A stretch of DNA of 64,000 bases from an uncultured Thermoanaerobaculia bacterium (GTDB lineage: Bacteria; Acidobacteriota; Thermoanaerobaculia; Multivoradales; Multivoraceae): contig OX638294.1 of the NCBI GenBank assembly GCA_951812325.1, positions 2,830,859 through 2,894,858 on the forward strand, read 5' to 3'. Below, one piece after another: positions 7,108 through 17,849 of the stretch. A program made the translations under genes and the position numbers. How positions within the stretch are numbered: the stretch's first letter is position 1; the number at the start of each line of letters is the position of its first letter. The notes beneath the pieces were generated by a model. It searched no databases and had not been told where the DNA came from. It saw only the letters and a list, made by a program, of their open reading frames with translations.

Positions 7108-9797
7108 GTCGGGATATCAGGCGGAGCTTCATCGACTTCTACGGGTGCCGAGGGCACGCGGAAGTGGCGAGTTCGCCCCTGGTTCCGAGGGACGATCCGA
7201 CCCTGTTGTTCGTCAACGCCGGCATGGTCCAGTTCAAGGACTTTTTCCTCGGACTGGAGAAACCGGACCCTCCGCGCGCGGTGACCTCCCAGAAGTGCCT
7301 CCGGGTGTCGGGCAAGCACAACGACCTGGAGAACGTCGGTCCGAGTTCCCGGCACCACACGTTCTTCGAGATGCTGGGGAACTTCTCCTTCGGCGACTAC
7401 TTCAAGGAGGAGGCGATCAGGTCCGCCTGGGAGTTGGTCACGGGTGTCTGGGGATTGCCGCCGGACAACCTCTTCGCCACCGTGTTCCGGGAGGACGACG
7501 AGGCCGCGGACCTCTGGGTCCGGTTGTCGGGGTTGCCGCCCGAACGGGTCCTGCGCTGCGGCGAGAAGGACAATTTCTGGGCCATGGGCGATACGGGACC
7601 CTGCGGTCCGTGCAGCGAGATCTTCGTCGACACCGCGCCGGACCTGCCCGAGGTCGGCTGGGAGGAGGGCGAGGAATCGGGGCGCTATCTCGAGATCTGG
7701 AACCTGGTCTTCATGCAGTTCGAGCGCCATGACGACGGCCGTACCGAGCCGCTGCCGAATCCTTCGATCGACACCGGCGCGGGTCTGGAGCGCGTGGCGG
7801 CGGTGCTCCAGGGCGTGGAGTCCAACTACGACACGGACCTGTTCGAGCCCGTGCTGCGCGCGGTCGCTGCCGAGGCCGGCCGCGAGTACGGCCGCGACCC
7901 GGATGCCGATGTTTCGCTGCGGGTGATCGCCGACCACCTGCGCGCGCTCGGCTTCCTGCTCGCTGACGGCGTGTTGCCGAGCAACGAGGGCCGCGGCTAC
8001 GTGCTGCGCCGCATCCTCCGGCGGGCTTCCCGCCACGGCATGAAGCTGGGGTTCGAGGAACCGTTCATGGCCGCCTTGCTGCCCTCGCTGGAGGAGGCGT
8101 TCGCCGGCCACTACCCGGAACTCGAGGCGGCGCGCGAACCTTCGTCGGCGACGGTGACCGCCGAGGAGACCCGGTTCCTCGAAACGGTCGCGGTCGGCGC
8201 CGGCAAGGTCCAGCAGGCGATCGAGGAGGCGCGGGCCGGAGGCCGGTCGGCGCTGGGCGGCGAGCAGGTCTTCCGGCTCTACGACACGTTCGGCCTGCCG
8301 CTCGAGACGGTGCGCGAGATCGCCGAGGAGGAGCAGTTCGGGATCGACGAGGCGGGCTTCGAGGCGGCGCTGGCGGAGCAGCGGGAGCGGTCGCGGACGA
8401 ACCGGGTCGTCTCCCTCGGCCGCATCTCAGGCCGGGTGGTCGTCACGAGCACGGTCCGCTTGAGTGTCATTGGAAGCGCACAGGCAGGTCGCCCCGAGTC
8501 CGGCGCGGAACTGGCCGCGACCACGTTCACGGGCTATCGGGATCTCGAACTGGGTGGCCGGGCGCTCGACCTCCGAACGGCGGAGGGCGAGTCCGCCGGG
8601 GGACTGACGGGCGTAGGCCTGGCGGTGTTCGATCAAACGCCCTTCTACGCCGAGGCCGGCGGACAGGTCGGTGATGTCGGCCTCGTGATGTGGAGAGGCG
8701 GCGAGGCGCGGGTGCTGGACACGCAGCGCCAAGGCCGCTACATCGTGCATGAGCTGGAGGTTGTGGACGGCGCCCTTGAAGTCGGCGCCGGAGTCCACCT
8801 CCGGGTTGACCGCGAGCGCCGCGAATCCGCCCAGCGCCACCACACGGCGACCCACCTCCTCCACGCCGCCCTCCGGCAGCATCTCGGCGCCGGCGTGCGC
8901 CAGGCAGGTTCCCTGGTCCACCCCGACCGGCTCCGCTTCGACTTCACCCACGGCGCTCCGGTGACCGGGGCCCGGCAGGAGGCGATCGAGCGCACGGTGA
9001 ACGAGTGGGTCCGGCGCGCGGTGCCGGTCGAGATCACGGAGCGCCCATACGACGAAGCCGTGGCGGCCGGTGCGATGGCCCTGTTCGGCGAGAAGTACGG
9101 CGACCGCGTGCGCACGGTCGAGGTGCCGGGGTTCAGTCTGGAGCTGTGCGGCGGCTGTCACGTGGGGAACACGGGCGAGATCGGTGCGGTGACCCTGGTC
9201 GCCGAGCGCGGCGTGGCGGCGGGCGTACGGCGCATCGAGGCGCTGGCGGGCGACCGCGCGGAGCGCCTGCACCGGGACCGGGCACACCTGCTCGCGGTGC
9301 TCGAGTCGGAGATCGGTGCTGCAGGAGAGCGGGCTGCGGTCGAGGTCCGGGCGCTCAAGGACCGCCTGCAAGAGGTCGAACGTGAACTCTCCGGACTCCG
9401 CCTCGGGCTGCTGGCCGGCGAGGGGAAGCCGGCGCGCGGGCCGTCGGCGGACGGCGGCGATACCCGTTCGATCGGCGGTGTTCACGTCGTCCTGCGGGAG
9501 GTGCCGGCCTCGAACGCAGGCGAACTGCGAAACCTGGCGGACATCCTGCGGAGTCGGCTCGGCTCCGGGGTGGTCGTGCTCGGCGCCCTGGACGAGGGCA
9601 AGGTGAAGCTGGTCGCCTCGGTGACCAGGGATCTTCGGGACCGGGTCGACGCGGCGGCGGTGGCTCGCGCGATGGGTTCGGCGATCTCGGGCAGCGGCGG
9701 CGGCCGTCGGGACTTCGCCCAGGCCGGGGGTCGGGCCGGGAATCTGCGGCCGGCCTTCGCGGCCGCCGAACGCCACATCGAAGACAGCCTGAGCTGA
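7101..9797 (+). CDS. alaS: Alanyl-tRNA synthetase
   Basis: Class II synthetase that charges tRNA-Ala and edits mischarged Ser and Gly. It starts at ATG 7101 and is 898 aa, full length. The catalytic domain has KHNDLENVGPSSRHHTFFEM and GNFSFGDYFKEEA. It is followed by the tRNA-recognition domain, the editing domain with zinc ligands HxxxH (HHTATHLLH, near residue 575) and CGGCHVGNTGEIG (near residue 680), and a C-terminal DHHA1/C-Ala region ending GSGGGRRDFAQAGG. It overlaps recX and is followed 5 nt later by pgsA. Confidence 0.98.
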   Translation: MLSRDIRRSFIDFYGCRGHAEVASSPLVPRDDPTLLFVNAGMVQFKDFFLGLEKPDPPRAVTSQKCLRVSGKHNDLENVGPSSRHHTFFEMLGNFSFGDYFKEEAIRSAWELVTGVWGLPPDNLFATVFREDDEAADLWVRLSGLPPERVLRCGEKDNFWAMGDTGPCGPCSEIFVDTAPDLPEVGWEEGEESGRYLEIWNLVFMQFERHDDGRTEPLPNPSIDTGAGLERVAAVLQGVESNYDTDLFEPVLRAVAAEAGREYGRDPDADVSLRVIADHLRALGFLLADGVLPSNEGRGYVLRRILRRASRHGMKLGFEEPFMAALLPSLEEAFAGHYPELEAAREPSSATVTAEETRFLETVAVGAGKVQQAIEEARAGGRSALGGEQVFRLYDTFGLPLETVREIAEEEQFGIDEAGFEAALAEQRERSRTNRVVSLGRISGRVVVTSTVRLSVIGSAQAGRPESGAELAATTFTGYRDLELGGRALDLRTAEGESAGGLTGVGLAVFDQTPFYAEAGGQVGDVGLVMWRGGEARVLDTQRQGRYIVHELEVVDGALEVGAGVHLRVDRERRESAQRHHTATHLLHAALRQHLGAGVRQAGSLVHPDRLRFDFTHGAPVTGARQEAIERTVNEWVRRAVPVEITERPYDEAVAAGAMALFGEKYGDRVRTVEVPGFSLELCGGCHVGNTGEIGAVTLVAERGVAAGVRRIEALAGDRAERLHRDRAHLLAVLESEIGAAGERAAVEVRALKDRLQEVERELSGLRLGLLAGEGKPARGPSADGGDTRSIGGVHVVLREVPASNAGELRNLADILRSRLGSGVVVLGALDEGKVKLVASVTRDLRDRVDAAAVARAMGSAISGSGGGRRDFAQAGGRAGNLRPAFAAAERHIEDSLS

Positions 9798-9802
9798 GCG
9801 GA

Positions 9803-10402
9803 ATGGCCATCGAGCGCAACAGCGACCGGGCGGCGTCGGCGCCGGCCCTTCGGGCCGGCCTGAATCTGCCGAACGCGCTGACGCTCAGCCGCATCCTGAT
9901 CGTGCCTGTGCTGGTCGTGGTTCTGCTGACCAGGACCAGCGGCTCGCAGTTCATCGGCCTCGGTCTGTTCCTCATCGCCTCTCTGACCGATTTCCTGGAC
10001 GGCTTCCTGGCCCGTCGCCGCAAGCAGGTGACGGCGCTCGGCAAGCTGCTCGACCCGGCCGCCGACAAGATTCTCACCTCGGCAGCGTTCATTTCCCTGG
10101 TCGGTCTGGGACTGGCCCCGGCCTGGATGGTCGTTGTCGTCATCACGCGGGAGTTCGCGGTCTCGTCGCTCCGTTCGCTCGCGGCGGCTCAGGACGTGGT
10201 GCTGGCCGCGAGCTTTGCCGGCAAGGTCAAGACGACGACGCAGATCGTCTCCATTTCGCTCCTGATCATCTCGGACCAGTTGGGCGCGCTCGACCTGCTG
10301 GCCCCGGTTTCGCTGTGGGCGGCGCTGGTCGCCACGCTCTACTCGGGCTGCGAGTACTTCGTGCGCAACGGCCGTAGCGTGCTGACGGCGTTCGGATCGT
10401 GA
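9803..10402 (+). CDS. pgsA: CDP-diacylglycerol--glycerol-3-phosphate 3-phosphatidyltransferase
   Basis: Inner-membrane CDP-alcohol phosphotransferase that makes phosphatidylglycerol phosphate, the committed step to PG and cardiolipin. The protein is 199 aa. The family signature DGx2ARx8Gx3Dx3D is complete in DGFLARRRKQVTALGKLLDP followed by AAD. It has about five hydrophobic segments. An N-terminal NLPNALTLSRILIVPVLVVV is typical for PgsA. The stop overlaps the GTG of the downstream exporter gene, indicating translational coupling. A related phosphatidylserine or cardiolipin synthase is less likely given the length and start motif. Confidence 0.93.
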   Translation: MAIERNSDRAASAPALRAGLNLPNALTLSRILIVPVLVVVLLTRTSGSQFIGLGLFLIASLTDFLDGFLARRRKQVTALGKLLDPAADKILTSAAFISLVGLGLAPAWMVVVVITREFAVSSLRSLAAAQDVVLAASFAGKVKTTTQIVSISLLIISDQLGALDLLAPVSLWAALVATLYSGCEYFVRNGRSVLTAFGS

Positions 10403-12974
10403 TCGAGCGGGTTCTGGCCTCGGCGGCGGCCTTTGCCCGGCGCCGCTATCGCGCCGTGTTCGTGGTCGCGGCCGTGCTGGTGGTGCTCAGCGTCCTGTCG
10501 GCGACGACACTCCGCTTCGATACCGAGATCCTGAACCTGCTCCCGGAGGACGATCCGGTGGTCACGACGTTCCGGTCGACCATCGAGGACTTCGGCAGCC
10601 TGGACTACCTGCTGGTGCTGCTGCGCCTGCCGGAGGACCAGCCGCTCGATCCGTACCTGTCCTTCGTGGACGAGCTCGGATCCTCGATGGAGGCGCTCGA
10701 GGAGATCGACTACGTCGAGTACGACGTCGGGGAGTTGCAGGAGCTGGCCGAGCTCTTCGCCGCCCACAGCTTCGTCTACCTCGACGAGCACGGCCGGGAG
10801 GAAGTGGCGAGTCGGTTGACGGAGGACGGCCTGAGGCTCCAGGTCGCCGAGCTGCGTCGGGACCTCGCGTCTCCCCGGTCGCTGGCCCTGCGTGACCTGA
10901 CGCTCCTGGATCCGCTGGACATCCACGAGGTTCTGCTGGAACAGATCAGCCTTGCCCGCGGCGGCCTGGAGGTCGACTGGACCTCGGGCTACTTCCTTTC
11001 GACGGACCGCACGCGCGCGCTGATGATCGCGCGTCCCGCTCAGCCGGCTCAGGAGATCGAGTTCGGCCGCCGCCTGCTGGCGGAGATCGACCGGTTGACG
11101 GCGGATCTGCTGGCGCGCTGGCCGGAGATCGCCGGCGAGGATGCGGATGGCGAGCCGTTGCCGGCGCCGGAGGTGGCCCTCGGCGGCACCTACGTCACGG
11201 CGGTGTCCGACGCGGGCTCGATCGTCGGCGGACTGGTCTCGAACCTGGCGACGTCGCTCGTCGGCGTGCTGCTCCTGTTCGCCCTGGCGTTCCGCCGCGT
11301 CGGCTTGATCGCGTATGCCTTCGTGCCGCTCGCCTTCGGCCTGGTGCTGGCTTTCGGTTTCGCCGGCGCCGTGCTCGGCGAGTTGAATGCGCTGACCAGC
11401 GGTTTCGCGGCGCTGCTGGTCGGCCTGGGGATCGACTTCGTCATCGTCTCCTACGGGCGCTACGTCGAGGAGCGGCGCCGCGGGGCCGGCCTCTCGGCGG
11501 CGCTGGTGGCGATGAGCGGTTCCTCGGGCCGCGCGGTCTGGACCGGCGCGATCACCACCGCGGCGACGTTCTACGCGTTCATGGTGACCGACTTCGTGGG
11601 GCTGCGGCAGATGGGGCTTCTGACCGGCACCGGCATCCTCTTCTGCATGGTTTCGGTTCTCGTGCTGCTTCCGGCCATGCTGGCGTGGCGGGAGGATCAC
11701 CCGCGGCCCGGAGGTCGGATGCCGCGGCTCGTTCTTCACGGTCTGGGCGCCCGCCGGCTGGTGCGCTGGAGCTTCGAGCGGCCGATGCTCGTGATCTGCG
11801 CCTGCGTGGCGGTCACTGCCGGCGCCGGCATCCTCGCGCCGCGCCTGGAGTTCGAGGACGCGATCAGGGAGCTCAGGCCGCAGGGGAATCCCGGCGTCGA
11901 GGTGCAGGACGAGGTGGCGGAGTACTTCGGCTCGGGACTGAACTACACGATGATCGTGCTCTCGGGCGAGACGGAAGCCGAGGCCCTGGAACTCTCCATC
12001 CAGGCGGAGGAGGAGGCCCGGGAGTTGGTGGACGGCGGGGTCCTCACGGGGATCCGCGGGATCGGCAGCCTGGTGCCCTCGCCGGCCAGCCAGGCCGCGG
12101 CGCACGACTGGCTCGATCGTCACCGGGAGTTGCTGGACCGGGAGCGCCTGCACGAGTTGTTCGAGCGCCATGCGACCGAGGAGGGCCTGCGGGCGGAGCC
12201 CTTCCGTCGCGGTATCGATCTGCTGGCCGACGCCGGGGCCGGCCGGGATCTCGTGACGGCGGCAACGCTACGGGATTCGCCCCAGATCGGACGGATGCTG
12301 GAGCGCTACATGAGCCGGAACGAGGGTGACACGAAGCTGGTCGTCTACCTCTACCCGCCGCCGGGAATGTGGCGCCGGGGCGCGCCGCCGGGGGCCCATG
12401 AGCTCGCGGAACGACTGGGCCCGCAGGCCGAGGTCACCGGCGTGAACGTGGTCGGCGAACGGCTGCGGAACGGCATTCGCGTGGATGCCGTGACGGCTTC
12501 GATCATCGGTTTCGTTCTGGTGGCCCTGCTCCTGTTCCTCGATTATCGCTGGGTGGTCAGCACCCTCCTGTCCCTGCTGCCCCTGTGCATCGGCGCGGTC
12601 TGGATGCTCGGGGTCATGGTGCTGATCGGCCTCGACATGAACTTCTTCAACGTCTTCGTCGTCACGATGATCATCGGCATCGGGGTGGACTACGGGGTGC
12701 ACATGGTCCACCGCTGGCGCGAGGTCGGCTTCGGCCCCGAGGCGCTTCAGGGCGAACGACTGGTGGCGGCCCTGGGGGAAACCGGCAAGGCGATCGTGCT
12801 CGCCGCCGTCTCGACCAGCGTCGGTTTCGGATCGCTCGCCCTCTCGCACTACCCGGGCCTGCGCTCGATGGGCATCGTCGCCATTCTCGGCGCCGTGGCC
12901 ACCGCTCTGGTCTCGATCACGCTGCTGCCGGCCCTGGTCGCACTCGGCCGGCGGCGCGCGGGGAAAGTCGCCTG

Positions 12975-12975
<1 letters not shown>
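10399..12975 (+). CDS. RND/MMPL-family transporter
   Basis: A proton-driven inner-membrane exporter of the RND superfamily, probably for lipids or other hydrophobic compounds; the substrate is unknown. The protein is 858 aa from GTG 10399. It has an N-terminal TM helix, a periplasmic loop of about 240 residues, a first six-helix bundle with LLVGLGIDFVIVSYGRYVEE, a second periplasmic loop, and a second bundle with MIIGIGVDYGVHMVHRWRE. This two-fold arrangement with conserved GxGxD helices marks the family, and the size resembles HpnN-type hopanoid transporters. It overlaps pgsA (4 nt) and ffh (1 nt); the pgsA coupling fits a lipid role but does not prove it. Confidence 0.85.
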
Positions 12976-14294
<1,319 letters not shown>

Positions 14295-14350
14295 GCAGCC
14301 GCGGCCGACGGCTTGCAGCAGCCTCCGCTTCCCCGGCCTGCGCGTTCTGA

Positions 14351-14359
14351 TGTTAGACT
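14351..14359 (+). promoter_or_regulatory. Extended -10 element before rpsP
   Basis: TGTTAGACT matches TGN-TANNNT in the 131-nt spacer between ffh and rpsP. It would give a leader of about 60 nt. A separate promoter for the rpsP-khpA-rimM-trmD ribosome-maturation operon is plausible. Confidence 0.4.
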
Positions 14360-14425
14360 GCGCCGCTGCCTCGTCGCCAGCTCCGCTGTGGAGCCGGCGC
14401 CCCAACAACCCTGGAAGATCCTGAG

Positions 14426-14674
14426 ATGGTGAAGATAAGACTCCGGCGCATGGGTTCGCGCCACAGACCCTTCTACCGCGTCGTCGTATCCGACAGCCGC
14501 AAGGTCCCCTCGTCGCGGGTGATCGAGGAACTCGGGCACTACGACCCGCGCAGGGACCCGGTGGTGATCCGCCTCGAGACCGACCGGATCGACCACTGGG
14601 TTTCGCGGGGTGCGCAGGTCACGGACACGGTCCGGGGCCTGGTGCGTAGAGCTTCTGCCGCGGCGGAATCCTAG
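14426..14674 (+). CDS. rpsP: 30S ribosomal protein S16
   Basis: Small-subunit assembly protein. The protein is 82 aa from ATG 14426. The signature MVKIRLRRMGSRHRPFYRVV and the following SRVIEELGHYDPR are diagnostic. It heads the conserved rpsP-khpA-rimM-trmD group, and khpA starts 3 nt after its stop. Confidence 0.98.
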   Translation: MVKIRLRRMGSRHRPFYRVVVSDSRKVPSSRVIEELGHYDPRRDPVVIRLETDRIDHWVSRGAQVTDTVRGLVRRASAAAES

Positions 14675-14677
14675 GGC

Positions 14678-14923
14678 GTGTCGGAGGTCGCCGATCAGCT
14701 CGCCGGTGTCGTGCGGTCGATTGTCGATCGGCCCGAGGCGGTTCGGGTCGAGGAGATCGAGGAAGAGGACGCGGTCGTGCTGCAGGTTGAAGTCGCTCCG
14801 GAGGAGCTCGGCCGGGTGATCGGCCGCCAGGGACGCAGCGTGCGCTCGCTGCGCGCGCTGCTTGAGGTGCGCGGGGCCGAGACCGGCGAGTACTACGAAG
14901 TCGAGATCGTCGAACCGGAGTAG
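14678..14923 (+). CDS. khpA: KH-domain RNA-binding protein KhpA
   Basis: Small RNA-binding protein (YlqC family) that in Firmicutes pairs with KhpB/Jag in post-transcriptional control. It starts at GTG 14678 and is 81 aa, the usual size. A type II KH domain with the invariant GxxG loop is seen in ELGRVIGRQGRSVRSLRALL. It is sandwiched between rpsP and rimM, the standard place for this gene. Confidence 0.92.
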   Translation: MSEVADQLAGVVRSIVDRPEAVRVEEIEEEDAVVLQVEVAPEELGRVIGRQGRSVRSLRALLEVRGAETGEYYEVEIVEPE

Positions 14924-14989
14924 CCACGGTTGAGCCGTCGCCGATTCCGGGCTCGAGGGTTCAGACGTGAGGATGGAACAGGCGCTGCA

Positions 14990-15535
14990 ATGCCCCGTAG
15001 CGACGACTCGGAGATGATCGTCGTCGGCTCCGTCCTGCGGGCCCACGGTCTGCGCGGCGAAGTGCTCGTCCTGCCCGACAGCGAGAACCCGGCCCGCTTT
15101 GTGCGCGGCTCGGAGCTCTTCGTGCGGTACGGGGTAGAGCCGCGGCGGCTGGAGGTCGCATCGAGCCGGTCGCATCGGGGCCGGGAACTGGTTCAGTTCG
15201 TCGGCGTGTCGGACCGCGACGCAGCGGAGGCGCTCCGGGGCGCGCTGCTCGAAGTTGCGGAGGAGAGCGTGCCGGCGGCGGAAGAGGGCAGCTTTTACTA
15301 CTTCCAGCTCGTTGGCTGCCGGGTCGTCGACAAGGCACTGGGCGACTTGGGCGAGGTCACCGAGGTGGTCGAGGACGGCGGCGGCGTGCTGCTTGCGGTG
15401 GCGCGGCCGGAAGTCGGCGGCTCGGTACTCGTTCCGTTCGTGAACCAACTGCTGCCGGAGATCGACGTCGAGGAACGTCTGATCCGCAGCGACCTGCCCA
15501 AGGGCTTCCTGGAAGCATGCGGATCGACGTCGTAA
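14990..15535 (+). CDS. rimM: Ribosome maturation factor RimM
   Basis: Assists 30S head assembly by binding S19. The protein is 181 aa from ATG 14990 (MPRSDDSEMIVVGSVL); a TTG at 14930 in the same frame would add 20 basic residues and has a close upstream gene, so the start is not certain. The N-terminal RimM domain contains VGSVLRAHGLRGEVLVLP, and the C-terminal PRC barrel contains YYFQLVGCRVVD and VLVPFVNQLLPEIDVEERLI. It overlaps trmD by 19 nt. Confidence 0.94.
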   Translation: MPRSDDSEMIVVGSVLRAHGLRGEVLVLPDSENPARFVRGSELFVRYGVEPRRLEVASSRSHRGRELVQFVGVSDRDAAEALRGALLEVAEESVPAAEEGSFYYFQLVGCRVVDKALGDLGEVTEVVEDGGGVLLAVARPEVGGSVLVPFVNQLLPEIDVEERLIRSDLPKGFLEACGSTS

Positions 15536-16221
15536 CCATCCTGCCCGCGGTCTTCCGCGAGTTCCTGGAGGCGAGCCTGATCGGACGGGCGAGAGCGGCC
15601 GGCCTGCTCGACGTGCGGGTCCACGACCTGCGCGACTACACGGACGATCCCCACCGCAGCGTGGACGACGAGCCCTACGGCGGCGGCGGCGGCATGGTGA
15701 TGACCGCGCCGCCCTGGCTCAAGGCGGTGCGGGCGATCGCCGGCGCGGACTCCGCCGCCCACCGCATCCTGCTCTCGCCGCAGGGAGAGCGCCTGGACGA
15801 TGCGAGAGTCCAGGCTCTGGCGCACGAGGAGCGGCTGGTGCTCCTGTGCGGCCGCTACGAGGCGGTCGACGAGAGGGTGCGCGATCTGGTCGTCGACTCC
15901 GAACTGTCGATCGGCGACTATGTCCTGTCGGGCGGGGAGGCGCCGGCGATGGTCGTGATCGAGGCGATATCGCGTCAGGTCCCCGGCGTCGTCGGGCGGC
16001 AGTCTTCGGTCGCGAACGAGAGTTTTCGCACCGGCCTCCTCGACCACCCGCACTACACCCGCCCGCCGGTCGTCGAGGGCATCGAGGCGCCGGAAGTGCT
16101 GCGCTCCGGCGACCATGCCCGCATCGACGCATGGCGCCGGGAGCAGGCGCTCGAAGCGACCCGACGCAAGCGGCCGGACCTGCTGGGCGGGGAAGGCTCC
16201 GCGCGGAAGTGTTTCCAGTAG
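15517..16221 (+). CDS. trmD: tRNA (guanine-37-N1)-methyltransferase TrmD
   Basis: SAM-dependent knot enzyme that forms m1G37 and prevents frameshifting. The protein is 234 aa from ATG 15517. Typical motifs are MRIDVVTILPAVF, DDEPYGGGGGMVM, LLCGRYEAVDERV, ELSIGDYVLSGGE and SFRTGLLDHPHYTRP. It ends the rpsP operon. The last codons and stop touch the left edge of a dispersed repeat (16209-16298), so the final few residues (ARKCFQ) may derive from that element. Confidence 0.97.
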   Translation: MRIDVVTILPAVFREFLEASLIGRARAAGLLDVRVHDLRDYTDDPHRSVDDEPYGGGGGMVMTAPPWLKAVRAIAGADSAAHRILLSPQGERLDDARVQALAHEERLVLLCGRYEAVDERVRDLVVDSELSIGDYVLSGGEAPAMVVIEAISRQVPGVVGRQSSVANESFRTGLLDHPHYTRPPVVEGIEAPEVLRSGDHARIDAWRREQALEATRRKRPDLLGGEGSARKCFQ

Positions 16222-16298
16222 AGGAATGAGCGTGGATCGGCCGCAGTAGAGGAGGCTTCGATCCTGGTCGGTTCAGGGTCGGTCTCTGGAAGCGGCAG
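16209..16298. repeat. Dispersed repeat, copy 1
   Basis: This 90-nt stretch matches 33733-33823 at roughly 85% identity when read by eye, starting GTGTTTCCAGTAGAGGAATG and ending CTCTGGAAGCGGCAG. It begins inside the last codons of trmD and ends just before the rplS promoter. Neither strand holds a conserved open frame, so it is probably a non-coding interspersed element. Confidence 0.7.
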
Positions 16299-16328
16299 TT
16301 GCGCGGAGGGCGCCGAACAGGCGATAAT
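16299..16328 (+). promoter_or_regulatory. Candidate rplS promoter
   Basis: TTGCGC (16299-16304), an 18-nt spacer and GATAAT (16323-16328) form a sigma70-like promoter immediately after the repeat. It would produce a leader of about 130 nt ahead of rplS. Confidence 0.4.
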
Positions 16329-16341
16329 CCGCGTCCTGACC

Positions 16342-16402
16342 GCTTCGCGGTGTGCGAGCCTTGGATGCAAGAGCCGTCCGGTTCGCAGGAGGGACGCGAA
16401 GC
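16342..16402 (+). promoter_or_regulatory. Structured leader of rplS
   Basis: GCTTCGCG (16342-16349) pairs perfectly with CGCGAAGC (16395-16402), closing a 45-nt loop that contains further pairing potential. A structured leader would fit autogenous control of L19, known in other bacteria, but the L19-leader consensus could not be confirmed by eye. Confidence 0.35.
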
Positions 16403-16463
16403 CGCTACCGCTGATAACGAAGCCGCGGGGTCAGAACTGCGGCTCAGGCACAGGTGACACGCA

Positions 16464-16811
16464 ATGCACGATCTACAGCAAGTCGAGCAGGAGTACGTGC
16501 AGCAGGGCCTGCCCGATTTTCGGGCCGGTGACACGGTCAAGGTCCACGTCCGGGTCAGGGAAGGCGCCAAGGAGCGGATTCAGATCTTCCAGGGCGTGGT
16601 GATCGCCCGTCGCGGCAGCGGCACCCGGGAGACCTTCACGGTGCGCAAGGTCTCGGGCGGCATCGGTGTCGAGCGGATCTTCCCGCTTCATTCGCCGGTG
16701 ATCGGCCAGATCGAGGTCGTGCGCCGGGGCAGGGTGCGCCGGGCCAAGCTCTACTACCTCCGCAAGCGTCGCGGCCGCGCCGCCCGCATCGAGGAACTCC
16801 GCCGGCGCTGA
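16464..16811 (+). CDS. rplS: 50S ribosomal protein L19
   Basis: Large-subunit protein at the 30S-50S interface. The protein is 115 aa from ATG 16464. Signature segments are [55 protein letters not shown] and [18 protein letters not shown]. It is separated from trmD by 242 nt holding the repeat, a promoter and a structured leader, and is followed by rnhB after 80 nt. Confidence 0.98.
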   Translation: MHDLQQVEQEYVQQGLPDFRAGDTVKVHVRVREGAKERIQIFQGVVIARRGSGTRETFTVRKVSGGIGVERIFPLHSPVIGQIEVVRRGRVRRAKLYYLRKRRGRAARIEELRRR

Positions 16812-16891
16812 CAACGGCCGCGGCTGGCAGGAGGCCCGCGAGTCGTCAACGCAGGAACGAAGCGCAGCGAGTCCCGAGGAGCCTTGGGTTC

Positions 16892-17584
16892 ATGGGGAGG
16901 CGGGGGCCGGGGCCGGACGCGGGGTCTCTGACGGGGTTGGCGCCGCTGATCGCCGAGGCGTACCGGCTGCGCCTGATGCGCGGGCTGGAACAGCAGTTCG
17001 CGACGGCCGGCTACGGACTCGTCGCCGGCATCGACGAGGCGGGCCGGGGCTGTCTGGCCGGGCCGGTGGTCGCAGCGGCGGTGGTGGTTGCGCCGGACTG
17101 CCTGATTCCGGGAATCGACGACAGCAAGCGGCTGTCCGCGCCGCGGCGGGAGCAGTTGGCGGCGGCGATCAGGCAGCGGGTGGCCGCGTGGTCGGTGGCG
17201 AGGGGCGATGCCGCGTTGATCGACCGCATCAACATTCTGGAAGCCACTCGGTGGGCGATGCGGAGCGCGCTGCGGTCGCTGTCGGTGCGGCCCGCCGTCG
17301 CCCTCGTCGACGCGGTGCGGTTCGACGCGGTGGATGTGTGCGGCGAGGAGGTGCCCCTGGTGCCCCTGGTGCGGGCCGATTCGCTCAGTTTCGCCGTTGC
17401 CTGTGCGTCGATCATTGCCAAGACGGACCGCGACCGCCTGATGGCGGCGTACGACCGGCAGTACCCGGGTTTCGGGTTCGCCAGTCACAAGGGATACGCG
17501 TCCGAGGAGCATCGCGCCGCGCTCAAGGAACTGGGGCCGACGCCGCTGCACCGCCTCACCTTCCGCTCCGTGCTGCCGACGTAG
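16892..17584 (+). CDS. rnhB: Ribonuclease HII
   Basis: Removes ribonucleotides from DNA/RNA hybrids. It is 230 aa from ATG 16892; an internal ATG at 16976 would give a length closer to the family norm, so the N-terminus is uncertain. Catalytic acidic residues lie in AGIDEAGRGCLAGPVVAAAV (Asp-Glu) and ALVDAVRF. Other family motifs are IDDSKRLSAPRREQL, SIIAKTDRDRLM and FASHKGYASEEHRAAL. The rplS-rnhB order is widely conserved. Confidence 0.95.
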   Translation: MGRRGPGPDAGSLTGLAPLIAEAYRLRLMRGLEQQFATAGYGLVAGIDEAGRGCLAGPVVAAAVVVAPDCLIPGIDDSKRLSAPRREQLAAAIRQRVAAWSVARGDAALIDRINILEATRWAMRSALRSLSVRPAVALVDAVRFDAVDVCGEEVPLVPLVRADSLSFAVACASIIAKTDRDRLMAAYDRQYPGFGFASHKGYASEEHRAALKELGPTPLHRLTFRSVLPT

Positions 17585-17786
17585 CGCCCCGAAACCCTCG
17601 CGAGCCGGTTTGCGGTCCGACGCTTGCAGCGCACGGATCGGCGGACCTGACGGAACCTGTTCGACATGGGAACCGACCGGCAGGCCGGCGCCGACCGACG
17701 AGGTTGTCCTGGAGGGGCGCGACCGCGGAACCGGGTCGCTCATCCAGCCGGCGGAACCGGCGGCGGGGCTCCGCTGATCACGGAAC

Positions 17787-17807
17787 GCCGCCGCTTGCCG
17801 CGGCGGC
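17787..17807 (+). terminator. GC hairpin after rnhB
   Basis: GCCGCCG, a 7-nt loop and CGGCGGC are followed by CTTCTG. A long T tract is absent, so the intrinsic terminator assignment is tentative. It lies in the 265-nt spacer before the next gene. Confidence 0.35.
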
Positions 17808-17849
17808 CTTCTGCAGCGCATGCTCCCGGTACGGCATAGCATCCTGAAC

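Noticed and set aside
14295..14425. 4.5S/SRP RNA next to ffh
   Set aside because: The conserved GGAA-tetraloop domain sequences are not present; only a -10 box and the rpsP leader are seen.
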